From the NCBI GenBank assembly GCA_023079485.1, contig CM041115.1, positions 26,227,505 through 26,291,504 of the forward strand: a stretch of DNA of 64,000 nucleotides. Direction: 5' to 3'. The stretch comes from Archilochus colubris. Its lineage: Eukaryota > Chordata > Aves > Apodiformes > Trochilidae. Below are positions 23,463 to 34,589 of this stretch, one piece after another. Position 1 is the first letter of the stretch. Every line of letters begins with the position of its first letter. The translations under genes and the position numbers were made by a program. Below the pieces are notes generated by a model. That model saw only the letters and a list, made by a program, of their open reading frames with translations. It ran no database searches and had not been told where the DNA came from.

Positions 23463-24606
23463 GTAGGGTACACCATGAGATAAAGCCCTGGAAGGAGGAG
23501 GGGTCCAAGAAAGCTGGTTAATAATTCTAGGATCACCTTCTCCAAACCCAGGAGCAATACACTGCAACAAAGAGGAAGTCAGGGAAAAAAAAAAAAAAGG
23601 CCTGCAGGAATGAGCAACAAGCTCCTGGACAAAGTCAGACATAAAAGGGAAGACTACAGAAGGTGGAAGGAAGTACAAGTATCCTGGGGGTAATACAGAG
23701 AAACTGTCCAAACACAACTCAGTTTAGGAAAGCTAAAGCACTGATGGAAATATATCTGGCTAGGGACATCAAGAGCAACAAGAAAAGCCCCTATACGTAT
23801 GTTGGTGATAAAAGGGAGACGGCTAAAGAAACTGTAGGCCTTCTCCAGAGGGAAACAGGAGACCTGATCAGCTGGGATTGAGTGTGTGTGTGGTCAACAC
23901 ACTCGAGGGAAGGGAGGCCATCCAGAGAGCCTTTGACAGGTTTAAGAGGTGGGCCTATGCCAGCATTACATAGTTCAACAAGTCAAGTGCAAGGTCCTGC
24001 ACATGGGTCAGGGCAATCCCAAGCACAAATACAGGCTATGTAGAGAATGGGTGAAGAACAGACCTGAAAAAAAGAATTTGGGGGTGCTGGTTGATGAGAA
24101 GCTCAACATGAGATGGCAATGAGTCCTTGCAGCTCAGAAAGCCATCCTGGACTGCATCAAAAGACGCATGGCCAACAGGTCAAGGGAGGTGGTTCTCCCC
24201 AATTATTCTGCTCTTGTGAGACCCCAGCTGAAGTACTGTGTCGTTCTGGAGCCCCCATCATGAGGAAGAAATGGAGCTTTTAAAGCAGGTCCAGAGAAAG
24301 GCCACAAAGATGTTGAGGACTGGAAAGACAGGCTGAGACAGGTGGGGTTTTTCAGCCTAGAGAAAGCTCCAGGAAGACCTTAAAGTGGCCTTCCAGTACC
24401 ACTATGGGACCTACAGAAAAGCTGGAAAGGGAATTATTACAAAGGCATGTAGCAATAGGACAAGGACGAACGATTTCAAACTGGAAGAGGGTAGAGACCA
24501 GATTGGATGGGACTTTGAGCAGGGAAGGTGTCCCTGCCGATAGCCAATTTGGAAGTAGGTGATATCTAAGATCTCTTCCAATCCAAACCGTTCCACGATC
24601 CCATGC
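23463..24606 (+). mobile_element. CR1 LINE with internal deletion
   Basis: The left part corresponds to the region between endonuclease and reverse transcriptase (ATGAGATAAAGCCCTGGAAG; compare CATGGGATAAAGCTCTGG at 41351). Near 23885-23935 it jumps to the ORF2 end, with AAGTGCAAGGTCCTGCACAT (23984-24003) and GCTCTTGTGAGACCCCAGCTG (24210-24230), followed by the 3' UTR and a decayed tail at about 24590. The reverse-transcriptase catalytic core is therefore missing. All frames are interrupted. A poly-A run lies at 23586-23598. Confidence 0.85.
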
Positions 24607-25080
24607 CTGATTTGGTCAATTAAAAAGATGGATTTGTACCACAGGCAAATGAAATCAGAGTTACACAGATAATCTTCATAAAACAGTAAGAAGTGCATAG
24701 ATTTCCATATAAACAGAGGGAGAAGGTGCCCTGAACAGAGATTTTTCCCTGCATCCCATGGTATGATGGCAGACTGTCCCTTGCACCCATGAAGGAACAC
24801 AGTGAAGCAGACTCTGAAGGAGCACGGCAGAGCAGATATTGTAGACCTGACAACCATGAAGGATCCTGATGGAGCAGTAAGAAAGCTGCAGCCTGTCACA
24901 ACATACTGTTAGGTAGCACAGTACGAAACTAACATCAGAACTCCTTCCCTAATGCCTAACAGAGATGGAAACTCACAGAACATGATCTCATTGGCTTCTA
25001 CTGATGAAAAGTAGGATGCTTAAAGCATTGCTTCAAGCAGCATGCACCACACCAACATTCAAATAGAGTGTTATATAGGA

Positions 25081-25307
25081 CAGAGAATAAAAGAGACAGA
25101 CTTAGGGGTTGGAAGCTAAACTACACAGCGGTAATGAAACATTAATGGTAAAAAAAGAAAAAAATATTAAATATATAAAAATACACAGAAAAACAATAAC
25201 CATGTTCCTTCTCCACTAGCTGAGGAACTTGTTAATTATGAGAGACTTAGCTGAAAGCAAAATTACAAGACACAAAAATTAGCTCTATCCTGGACCAAAC
25301 CAGGACA
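25081..25307 (-). mobile_element. ERV LTR fragment, minus strand, internally deleted
   Basis: GAGACAGACTTAGGGGTTGG and AAGCTAAACTACACAGC at the left, and ATCCTGGACCAAACCAGGACA at the right, match the same family as the LTRs at 29755 and 44171. Comparison with 44171-44985 shows that the roughly 480-base middle, between GTTCCT and the GAAACTTGCTGTTAATT-type block, is missing. Confidence 0.8.
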
Positions 25308-25540
25308 CAAGGACAATATATAAACATTTTACATGAAAAAGGCTATACTCACAATACATGATTGACAGAACTATTCACATTTAGTAGTAATTAACTTGTA
25401 GAAGTATTAAGTCAGTTTTAAATGCAACTATGCCAGTCTAGCCCAAAGTGAAATTTCAACTTGCAGTGCAGAACAAGAACAGCAAGTGATAATTTCCACC
25501 CTTGACAACTACTATCCATTCATTTAGAAAAATACATTAA

Positions 25541-25640
25541 AAAAAAAGCCACAAAAACCCAAGCAAACACACACACAAAACCACACAAAAAACAAAACAA
25601 AACAAAAAAAAAACAAAACTAAAAACCAAACCACAATACC
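25541..25640. repeat. A-rich CAAA/CACA tract
   Basis: A and C runs (ACACACACAAAACC, AAAACAAAACAAAACAAAA) in intronic DNA. Confidence 0.9.
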
Positions 25641-26356
25641 TGCTAACTTCAACTAATAACCAGATATTGGAATTCTTGACAAAGATCCTACCTCAAAGTT
25701 CAATTTCAATGACAAAGTCTAACACAGCTTCCCTGAATCGAAAGCAGGAAAATTGTATTTCCCTTAATCTTCCCTCCCTTCCCCTCACTTCCTTGCTATT
25801 GTGTCACAGGAGAAATGCCCAGATTTCATACAAGAGACTGTCTGACTACAGCAAGGGACAAAGAAATCAATGGGAATAATGGAGAAAGATAGGCCCACAC
25901 TGAATGTCAACTGGTTGTAGAAATGAAAAATGGAGACCAGGTAAACAGAGAGACAGAAAAAGATAAGAGGTCAGCCTGGGAAAGAGCCCATAGGAAGGAT
26001 GGGGATCTGGAGCCACGTGGGCAGGAAACAACAGGCAGGAGTTGCAGGCACCTCTGCCCATAGCTAGAAGGGTGCATTACCTTGCTTTTGGAAAATCTTA
26101 GCAGCACCAAGAACTTCAAAGACAAACGTGGATTTAACCCTTTTTTCTGGCACACGTATTTTTTCATCAAGATTACAGACCAACCTTAATAACTACAGAT
26201 TGTATCTTAGAGCTGAAATTGCAAACCTCTTGAGAAACAACCTTAAGAAACTTTTATACTGTATTTTAATACCCTGGACTTTGGACCCTTTTCTTAATAA
26301 GGTATAAAGTGGAAGAATAAGATGTAACTTTGAAATCCTTTTATAGCTGCTAAAGA
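25641..26356. other. PAM first-intron sequence
   Basis: Intronic DNA without recognised repeats or genes. The minus-strand frame at 25907-26170 has a possible donor at 26083 but its phase does not fit PAM and no upstream acceptor or start context supports it. Confidence 0.5.
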
Positions 26357-26861
26357 TGTGTAGGGGATAGATGAGGAGGCAGTTGGGGTACTATCCCTTG
26401 GAGTGGGTCTGATAAAGGAAGTTACACCAGAACAGGCTGGTTTCACACAGATGAGGATGGTAAGGACAAGACAAAGGATGGACTGAGCATGTACACAGAC
26501 TGAGTTCTGGGACACAGTGATGGTGGTGAAGACTGCCACAGACAACGGGAAGACCCCTGACAACAACCGAGGGGCTCAAGTATGCAGGTGCTAAGGACAT
26601 TTGAAAATGTTAATGAGTTCCATGAAATGTAATTAATTTGTTAATTATGTCCTGGAAAACTAATGAATATGCATATCTAACTTGCATATAACCTCTGTCC
26701 TTGGACAGCTAGGTATGCACGTTAGGTTGTAGTTATGCCCCACGCATCCAGCAGCATTATAATGAAGAATGCCTGCCTTATAAAACTTAAAAGCAAGTGT
26801 TATAGGGTTGTTTTGTTTTTTTTTCCTGGCAGCTGAGTTCTTCGGTTTCAGTTTTCCAGCA
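26357..26861 (+). mobile_element. ERVL-type solo LTR, plus strand
   Basis: The order of motifs fits the avian ERVL LTR: GAGGCAGTTGGGGTACTATC at 26373-26392, CCCCTGACAACAACC (26555-26569), CATGAAATGTAATTAATTTG (26621-26640), GAAAACTAATGAATATGCAT (26654-26673), TTGCATATAACC, and GCATTATAATGAAGAATGCC (26753-26772), with CTTATAAAACTTAAAAGC after it. The AATGAA may serve as a variant polyadenylation signal. The ends are approximate and no target duplication was found. No internal viral genes flank it. Confidence 0.7.
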
Positions 26862-29253
26862 AATACAGATTATTTAAAAAGCACTTAAGTGTAACAAGAT
26901 AATAATTTATACTCTGTTTCGCAAATGTGTTTAGTACGACTGCTTCCACTAAGTGGATAATCAGAGCTGAATCTGAATAAAAGAGGTCAAATAGAGTAAC
27001 TACATAATGAGAACACTGTTTATAGCAGATAAACCTGCAAATTGCCTGAAGATGACAGAAATCTGCACTTATACAAACAGAGAGAACTGGATTTGAGATT
27101 AATTACATTATTAATCCTTTTGTTTGCCAGTCATTTTCACAAAACACTTCAGCCTGACAGTAGGGAGGTACTTACATGCAATATTTTATACAAGCCATCT
27201 TCAACATTTTGACATTGAGTCTGTATTCATTAAAAATACTTGCTTTCCAGTTTTTAAAGCATTTTTTTGTCAATTTGTTTTGTTAAAGCTTTTTTTCTAA
27301 TCTAAACTAATTTTAAAAGTTTCTTGATGACACCACAGTCTTTTACTCTCCTCAGTTATAATTTAAAGCCCACGTTAGCTTAAAAAAAAAGTCACCCAAT
27401 CTTGATGACATACATACTCAAAATCTCCCAGCTACAGTGCATTTTAATTGTACAGTTCTAGGCCCACTTCTCAGTGTTCAATGGGTAACAAGCTTTTTAT
27501 CAACAGCAGTGCCAAAAAAATAATCTTTTAAAGTATGAGGATATTTACAGTGAAGCCAAAAATTACTTACATAGGAATATTTATTTGTATTTAGACTTTT
27601 ACAGAAACATATCAAATAGAAGTTAATGCTTTAGGTATCGTCCTAAAGCTAAGTTCTGTAAAACATAATATGGTAAGAATAAAACATTTACGTAATTAAT
27701 CCACTGACAACATAATCAAGTTTTCTACGACTTTATTATCTAAAAAGTGAGAGAATTGGTGCTGTAAGCTAATCATTTACTCCCAAGCAGCACCAACAGG
27801 ATAAGCGCGAACCTCAGTACAAGGCGGAGTACTCAGCCTTGGAAAGACCAAGGAACAAAACAACTCCACAGATCAAAAATCCTCTCCTATAATCAAGCGG
27901 TGTGCACAGTCTCAGCCATCTAAGGAAAGCAAGTTTTCCAAAATCGTTTGATTATAATCAGTCAAAATCATACTTGCAATTAATTTCTGAACCAGCAGCT
28001 ACTTAAAGAAGTCACCTGCAGCAGGGAAGTTGTCTGTTCATTTGATTAGATAAACTAGAAAACCTTTACCAGCAGGTAAAAAGACCACAAAGAAACACCA
28101 AAGAATCAAAAAGATTATTACTTAAATGCACAAACAAAACCCACAAGGTTATCACAATGGCAGAAGTATATCCAACATGCTGATCTGACACATCACCAAT
28201 TCCTTAACAGGTTGCTAACTCTGAGACCTACTTACCCAAAAAACAAAAAAAGTAATTTTGCTTCCTGTCTGATAGGATTCAAAAACCAACTCAGTCAAGC
28301 AGATGAACAGAACTAATCACTAATTTTCTACAGATACCTACAGTTTCTAATGATACATATCAGAGTGCAGCAACAGTACATGAACAGACATAATAATATA
28401 GATATTGTAATATTGCATTATCTATCTGGATTATCCTCACATATTCTTAGGAAAAAAAGGCTACCTATCTCATGATACTGAGGCTACTGTTAGAACTCCA
28501 TCCACCAAATCAGTGATGTTTGTTTTAAGACCACATAAAACAGTAATGGGTCTCTAAATGCAACTCTGAATATTTTTATTTATTTATTTTTGCCACAAGG
28601 AAAAAAAATTATCGCTTGTAAGTTCAGTTTCTTCTGAAGATGAAATTAATCACATTAGATAAAATCAGTTAAAAAGAAGCAATGAGCACCTGCAGAATCC
28701 CAAGAGGGGTATTTATCTTAAAACAGCCACCCTGACAAAAGGGACATTGAGGTTGGGTGGAGGCCTCATTGGATAAGCCATATGGACTCTTTTCCCAAGG
28801 AGAGACCCTCATTTGGGTAACAACCCTAGATAAACTGCTACTTTTTAAACTCTAACATTAGAACAACTACTTTATTTTGTCACCATTTTAGAAAAATATC
28901 ACAGGCTTGGACACTTCCAGTGAGACTTTGTGCTGCTATTGCAGAAGTGTTTTATTATGTTCTGAGATGTTTTTTCAGGTGTAAAAACAAACAAAAAAAC
29001 CAAAAAAAAAACCCCAAAAAAACAGTTGACGAAATAATAATCCAAATCTGACTAAGACTTTTCATGAACTGACTTTTAATGATCTGACTGAAATTCCCTT
29101 TACCTCCTCATTCACCCCTGTGACACCTCTTTCCGTACTACTTTCTTTCATACTAATGCTGTAATTCAGAAGATCTGAATCTTAGCCATGAAAACAAGTA
29201 GAGGTCATTTTTGTATGTGTTTGAACGGCAGCCATTAGGAGAAAGGGCTACTG
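26862..29253. other. PAM first-intron sequence
   Basis: AT-rich intronic DNA. Only low-complexity pieces were seen: a TTTA run at 28573-28591 and an A-rich tract at 28983-29025. No exon-like structure was noticed. Confidence 0.65.
28983..29025. repeat. A-rich CAAA tract
   Basis: Runs of A broken by single C or CC. Confidence 0.85.
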
Positions 29254-29640
29254 GAATCACAGAGTATCTTGAGTTAGAATGGACCCATAAGGATTGAGTC
29301 CACCTCCCCACTCCTCACAGGACTACCTAAAACTAAGCAGTAAGACAAAAATCATTGTCTTTGAACTCTGACAGGCTTGGTGCCATGACCACTTCCCTAG
29401 GGAGCCTATTCCAGTAACCAACCACTCTTTCAGTATAAAGCTTTTTCCTAATGTCTAATTTGAAGTTCCCTGACACAGCTTCATTCTATCTGCTCATGTC
29501 CCATTGTTGCTCATGTCCCAGAGAGGAGATCACCACCTCCCCCTCCACTACTCCCTGTGAGGAAGTTGCAGCCTGTAATGAGGTCACCCCTCAGACTTCT
29601 CTTCTCCAAGCTGATCCTAACAAGATCTTAATTTTCCCAG
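29254..29640 (-). mobile_element. CR1 LINE 3' fragment, minus strand, old
   Basis: It starts with GGAATCACAGAGTATCTTGA, the complement of the CR1 3' end. TTTTTCCTAATGTCTAATTTG at 29443-29463 is the complement of the conserved 3' UTR block, and CTTCTCTTCCAAG-like text follows further right. It is strongly diverged. Confidence 0.8.
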
Positions 29641-29754
29641 TATTTAATGAGACAAAGACACTCTGGATTGTTCAGCCTAGCAACAAAGTCTAAAAGTAAA
29701 CATGATTGCTCATTATACATAAATCCAAGTATATACCAGTCACAGGGAAAGAAC

Positions 29755-30551
29755 TGTCCTGGTTTGGGCCAAGATAGAGATAATTTTCTTGTCTTGTAAT
29801 TTTGCTTTCAGCTAAGTCTTTCATAAGTAGCTGCACTTGCTGAAATTAACAAGTTCCTCAGTCAGTGTCTTCTTCTAAGACTGGCAATATGATGCTTTTA
29901 GTTACTGCTAGAGAATGCTATGCAGAACCAAGGACACTGCTTGGTTCTAAGGAACATCTTAAGCTCTGAAGAGAGAAAGGGAGTAAAGGGGTTCCACCTG
30001 CAACCTTCCTTTAGAGAGAGGCGGACAAGACAGGTGACCAAAATTAACCAAATGGAGTATTCCATCCTGTATGCATCATACTCTGTATGAATTTGAGGGA
30101 TCACGAGGGTCAAGCCCCTTCCCTTCAGCCCTTCTTCGCCTCCTCTGGCTTTCTTCAGCATCCTGGGAGGACTCGGTCCATTTGTCTGCCTGTGGTCCTG
30201 ATCTGTACCAGCATTCATCTTTCTGTACCTGCTTCCAGCTCCTGACTGCTGCTGACTCCAGGACTCCAGCCTGGACTTTTCCAGGGCTGCCCTTGCAGCC
30301 TTGCTGGTGACATGAGAATTATTGGAGGGGGAGAGGGGGGTTGTGGTTATTGTTTTTCTGCATATTTTTATATATTTAATAATTTTTTTCTTTTCTTACC
30401 ATTAATGTTTCATTACAGCTGTGTAGTTTAGCTTCCAACCCCTAAGTCTCTCCCCCTTATTCTCTCTCCTTTCTTTATCGGTGAGGAGAGGGAGATTACT
30501 TGAGAGTATCTGTCACTCCATTAACTGCTTGCCCAGTGTTAAACCATGACA
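29755..30551 (+). mobile_element. Complete solo ERV LTR, plus strand
   Basis: It runs from TGTCCTGGTTTGGGCCAAGA to GTGTTAAACCATGACA, 797 bp, with TG and CA ends. It is the reverse-complement counterpart of the 815-bp LTR at 44171-44985. Flanking pentamers are AGAAC (29750-29754) and ACAAC (30552-30556), a target duplication with one mismatch, implying age. The right third holds a CTTACCATTAATGTTTCATT segment and a TATTTTTATATATTTAATAA segment. No internal viral genes adjoin it, so it is a product of LTR-LTR recombination. It lies in the PAM first intron, antisense to the gene. Confidence 0.9.
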
Positions 30552-31962
30552 ACAACAAAGCTACTGAATGATACTAGGCAAGGACAAACAAGTATACAAA
30601 GGCCATGAATATTTGAGGCAGGAAATTAGGCAGACATTTTGAAACAAACCAGAAAGGACATTCTGTGAAGAGTATTTTTTAATATCAGCAATTGTTTTAT
30701 TATATGCATTGAAAGACATTATTTACAAGCCTGCAAGAGAAGGCAAATGTATAGCTAATAAAAAAACCCTCATTTTACTTAGGCAGAAGGCAATGAGAAG
30801 GTCACTTGGAACATCCAATGGATGTCAGAAAAAAAATTTAGAGTTACTTAAGCCTTGATTAATCCTACATACCAGGGACAATGACTTTTTAGATACCTTC
30901 CTTTGGTGGAGATTTGTACAGTAAATATTGTGTTAGTGTACCAGGACCATGAATATGCATTAGGACAGATTAAAACACAGGAAACGGTGTAAGGATTACA
31001 TGCTGCAAATAAAGAGATCAAGTAAAAAAATCTAAGAAAGATTATTGATAATGGAAGGGAGCTGGCAGGCACTGGTATAAGACGGAACCACCAGGAACTG
31101 AAAATATACAATATTCTTTGTCAAAAGGGAACATAAACACGATACAGATCATGCATCATCATTACCAGTGATGAATAAATGAAAAGACAGTTTTAGGACT
31201 TGACAGAGAGCATCTCTTGCTCCTCTTGTCACTGAAAGCAATCCTGGCCAGACTGACAGGATAGCCATCTGTCCTGTTCTTCATAAATTTATGAGTGCAA
31301 AAGTGAGTATGAGAGGATGTAAGAAATCTCTGAGATAACAAATACGAGTTACTAAAATTGGCTTGTCTGAATATAAACCTCATGCTTCCTTCTATCCAGT
31401 GATCCATTATGAGCTGTTGCACTTTAAACTCTACCGCTTCAATTGGTTACACATCCTGTTTGCCTGTTGCAGGGCAACAGTATCTTATATTTGCCAAGTG
31501 ATATCTGACAAATAAAACATAGGAAGTTCATCACTGCAGCAGGAACAGCCTAGGTTATCATTCCCTGTCTCTGTTTTGGCAAGACATGCTTCTTTCTTTG
31601 TGTAAAATGGCAGATTCCTCTAAGTGAATATTTTGCCTAACAATAACAACAATTTGATGGTAGAAGAAGAGTGAGAAAACACTTGACTGTAAAAAGTATG
31701 CTGAGTACAAACTATATAGAGTGCTGTTATAGCAGAGCTCTCCCAGCTAATGATTCCTAAGCATCTTCCATAGATGGAGGTCAACCAGCTTGTTTCTATT
31801 TACTATATCAGAAAAGCTTGCTTGCTTTCATTTGGCATCTCCTTGCATATAGTCTGCACATATCCTTTTAGGGATCACTTTTACATTTCCTTAACATTTG
31901 TACACACAGATGAAACAGAGTATGCAGCTTATGCTTCTCAAAAATAATAATAAAAAAATCTA

Positions 31963-32003
31963 AACATATATGTGAAGAACAAGAAACATATATGTGAAGA
32001 ATA
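31963..32003. repeat. Direct tandem of a 22-base unit (two copies)
   Basis: AAACATATATGTGAAGAA occurs twice with a short CAAG spacer. Confidence 0.8.
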
Positions 32004-32519
32004 ACCACGAATTCTGATTACTGTTTATACCTACATTGCTTTTCTCTGTCAATACTTGCTCTCTGCTCACATGGTCACAAGTTAGAGCTCATAATCTTAC
32101 TTTGTTTCACCCTACCCTTCCAGAAGTTTATCATCTTAAAGTACAAAGCACTCCAAAATTTCACTACCACACACACCTAATAGCATATCTACAAAGTTGC
32201 ATTGAAATATTTTTTAACACAAAATACAAAATAACCCACATAAGTTATGAGATACTGAATTGAAGTATTTTCCCAGTACAACTTTTAAACCTTTCAGTAC
32301 GAAGAGACTGAATTATTTAAAAAATACTCTTAGTTTGATTTAGCACCCCTGGGCAGCATGTAAATAACACAGGTAAAATTAACAGGACAGTAGAAAAAAG
32401 TCCTCAGCTTATCACAGAGAAATGAGGAGGGTTATGCATTCTTTAAGGAATGCACTGTAAATCCTCACTGTCTTTCAGCAGGCCAGGGCATTTCAATTTT
32501 ATAGGTTCTCACTGCCTCA

Positions 32520-32575
32520 TGAAAAAAAAAAAAAACAAAAAACAAAAAAACAAAAACAAAAACAAAAAAAACCCA
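32520..32575. repeat. A-rich (AAAAAC)n tract
   Basis: A run followed by AAAAACA-type units. Confidence 0.9.
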
Positions 32576-34095
32576 ACAATATTGAACAGAGAGGAAGGAA
32601 AGCTATGAAGTTACTGTAAACTAACCTGTAAACATTAAACATCTCAGAGGTGCAATCTCCTTTCAAATTAGAGCTTTAAGCAGTTAGGAAAACCTTAGTT
32701 GTGCCTTGTGAAAACACCCTTTTTTTATTAAGGTCAGCAGCATGAAAAAACAAGAACAGAACTAGGTTCACTAGCTGGAGAGAGTTCAACATTTGTTTCT
32801 GTCATTTTATTAGATGGAACTATGATGCCTCAAGTGGAGACTTTAAAAAAATGACCAGATTTTTTTTACTATATGCTGTCATTCTAGACCAGACTGTCTA
32901 GCAACTATTTGCTCAGAGCAGCCAGCACCAAATACCATTTTCAAGATACAAGACTAATATGATATAACACAGCATACAGAATATGGTAAGTATGGTATAA
33001 ACTACTCCACAAAGAGTTTTATCCTAAGCATTATAAATTGCTTTCAGGTATAAATGAGAAGTAATTTTTCCAGCTTGTCTAGCTTGACATGTGATACTTT
33101 TCAAATCTCTGTACTAATAGCTATAATTTTGGATAAGTCTATTAAATGTGTAAGCATGCTAGGAGTCACATATTACCAGTGATGGTCAGGTCAAATTAAG
33201 TGTTAAATAGGAAACTGGCAAATTTTGACTGCAAAACAAATCCCAACCTCTTGCCTCCCCTTGAACCACGACTACATGTAAAATGGAAGCAATATGTCAA
33301 GAACGAGTTTGTCTTCAGTATGTATGCATTTTACACCAGAGTTCCTCAGATAAGGAATAGAGAAAAAAAACTCCTCTCAAACTGAACATTTAGTGCTATT
33401 AGCCACATGCAGTGAAATAACTTCCAGAAGAACAGATTCAATTGCATCATGTTTTAATTGATTCTCAGCAGTCTGTAGATCATCTTTCTTGGCAAAGAGA
33501 CAAAGCAATGAAATGGTAGATTTGTGTTTTGGATCAGATCTCTGAGATTATTTTGAACCTGCCAGCACATGTGCTTGTGACTGCTTGTCATAGGAAGGCA
33601 TGTGTGTTCTGCACATGCTTTTTGCTACTTTCTAGTTCTTAAGTCCTGATCTTCCATTTTCACCTGCACTGTGATGGTTTACCATATATGTGAGGATTGA
33701 ATTCAACCTGCTTTACATTTTTTCTGCAAACACTAGTTGGCAAACATGCATAAATTTTTCAGTAAGAAAAAAAACCACCACAGAAATCTGCTGAATTGAG
33801 AAATATATTGTGAAACAGAAATATAAATAAGAGTCTAACAGATAAATAATCTAAAAAAATTTTTTTTCTTAAAATTTTGAGATTGAACTGTAATATTCTG
33901 AACATTACTAATGCTTTCATGCTGGTACACCTGGAAAGACAAAAAGTACCCCAAATAAAAATGTAAACAAAAGGCCATGCTTGTCTTCTTCTAAGAAGAA
34001 TTCCATTTCCATACCAAACCCTTCACTAAGCAGCAAAAAAATTACATTTAATGCCGGTGATTTATCTGTTTTTGTTTTATTTTAAGAATGCTTAC

Positions 34096-34560
34096 CTGCA
34101 AAACGACAGGAAGCAATCTGAAAACTGTCTATGGTAACGCAAGTTGCTACTGCCACACCTCCGTGCTGGTGATGCACAAGACAATTTGAGAACTGACAGT
34201 GTTGTACCACTTCTGGAGGACTTGGGACCCACCTATTGATACATCAATTCTCGTAGCACAGCCACACATAGGCAACTGAATAGTTATCTGGTATGTTAAA
34301 AAACGTGTACAAACGAAAATTTTGAGAGACCGATACATAAAGCACACATCTTCCAAAACTAACGCATAAAATGTAATACAGGGTTCTTGCAAAGAATTAA
34401 CAGAATGAGCAGCGGAGGCTTAAAACAAAAAGCAAGGCGCTCACAAGGATTAATGGGAACCGTAGCACCACAGCTCAAAACAGCTGGAAATAAATAACGA
34501 CTAACAAAATGCCGACACATAGCGGCTTTTCATGGCTGGACCTCTACTACAGGTGAAGGA
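34096..34560 (-). other. Candidate non-coding first exon of PAM (5' UTR), 5' end undefined
   Basis: At 34096 on the minus strand the sequence TTTTGCAG is followed by GTAAGCATT, a near-perfect splice donor placed at the edge of the CpG island. No start codon runs open into the donor: the 81-codon open frame at 34147-34392 stops before it. If used, this would therefore be a 5' UTR exon spliced to the candidate coding exon at 20 kb. The upstream limit is arbitrary because the transcription start cannot be read from the sequence. The donors at 34945 and 35339 are alternatives. Confidence 0.4.
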
Positions 34561-34589
34561 ATGACAGCTTCAACAGAACAGCGCCGAAG

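Larger units (their letters stand above)
30552..34095. other. PAM first-intron sequence up to the candidate first exon
   Basis: AT-rich DNA. Contents seen are a 22-base direct tandem around 31963-32003 (ACATATATGTGAAGAA twice) and an A-rich tract at 32520-32575. The open frames listed here lack splice or family support. Confidence 0.6.

Noticed and set aside
25907..26170. Minus-strand frame with possible donor at 26083
   Set aside because: Phase 0 at the donor, which cannot join the PAM exon in frame; no resemblance to PAM.
34147..34392. 81-codon minus-strand open frame before the donor at 34096
   Set aside because: It stops before the donor and matches nothing known. At most an upstream open frame in a 5' UTR.
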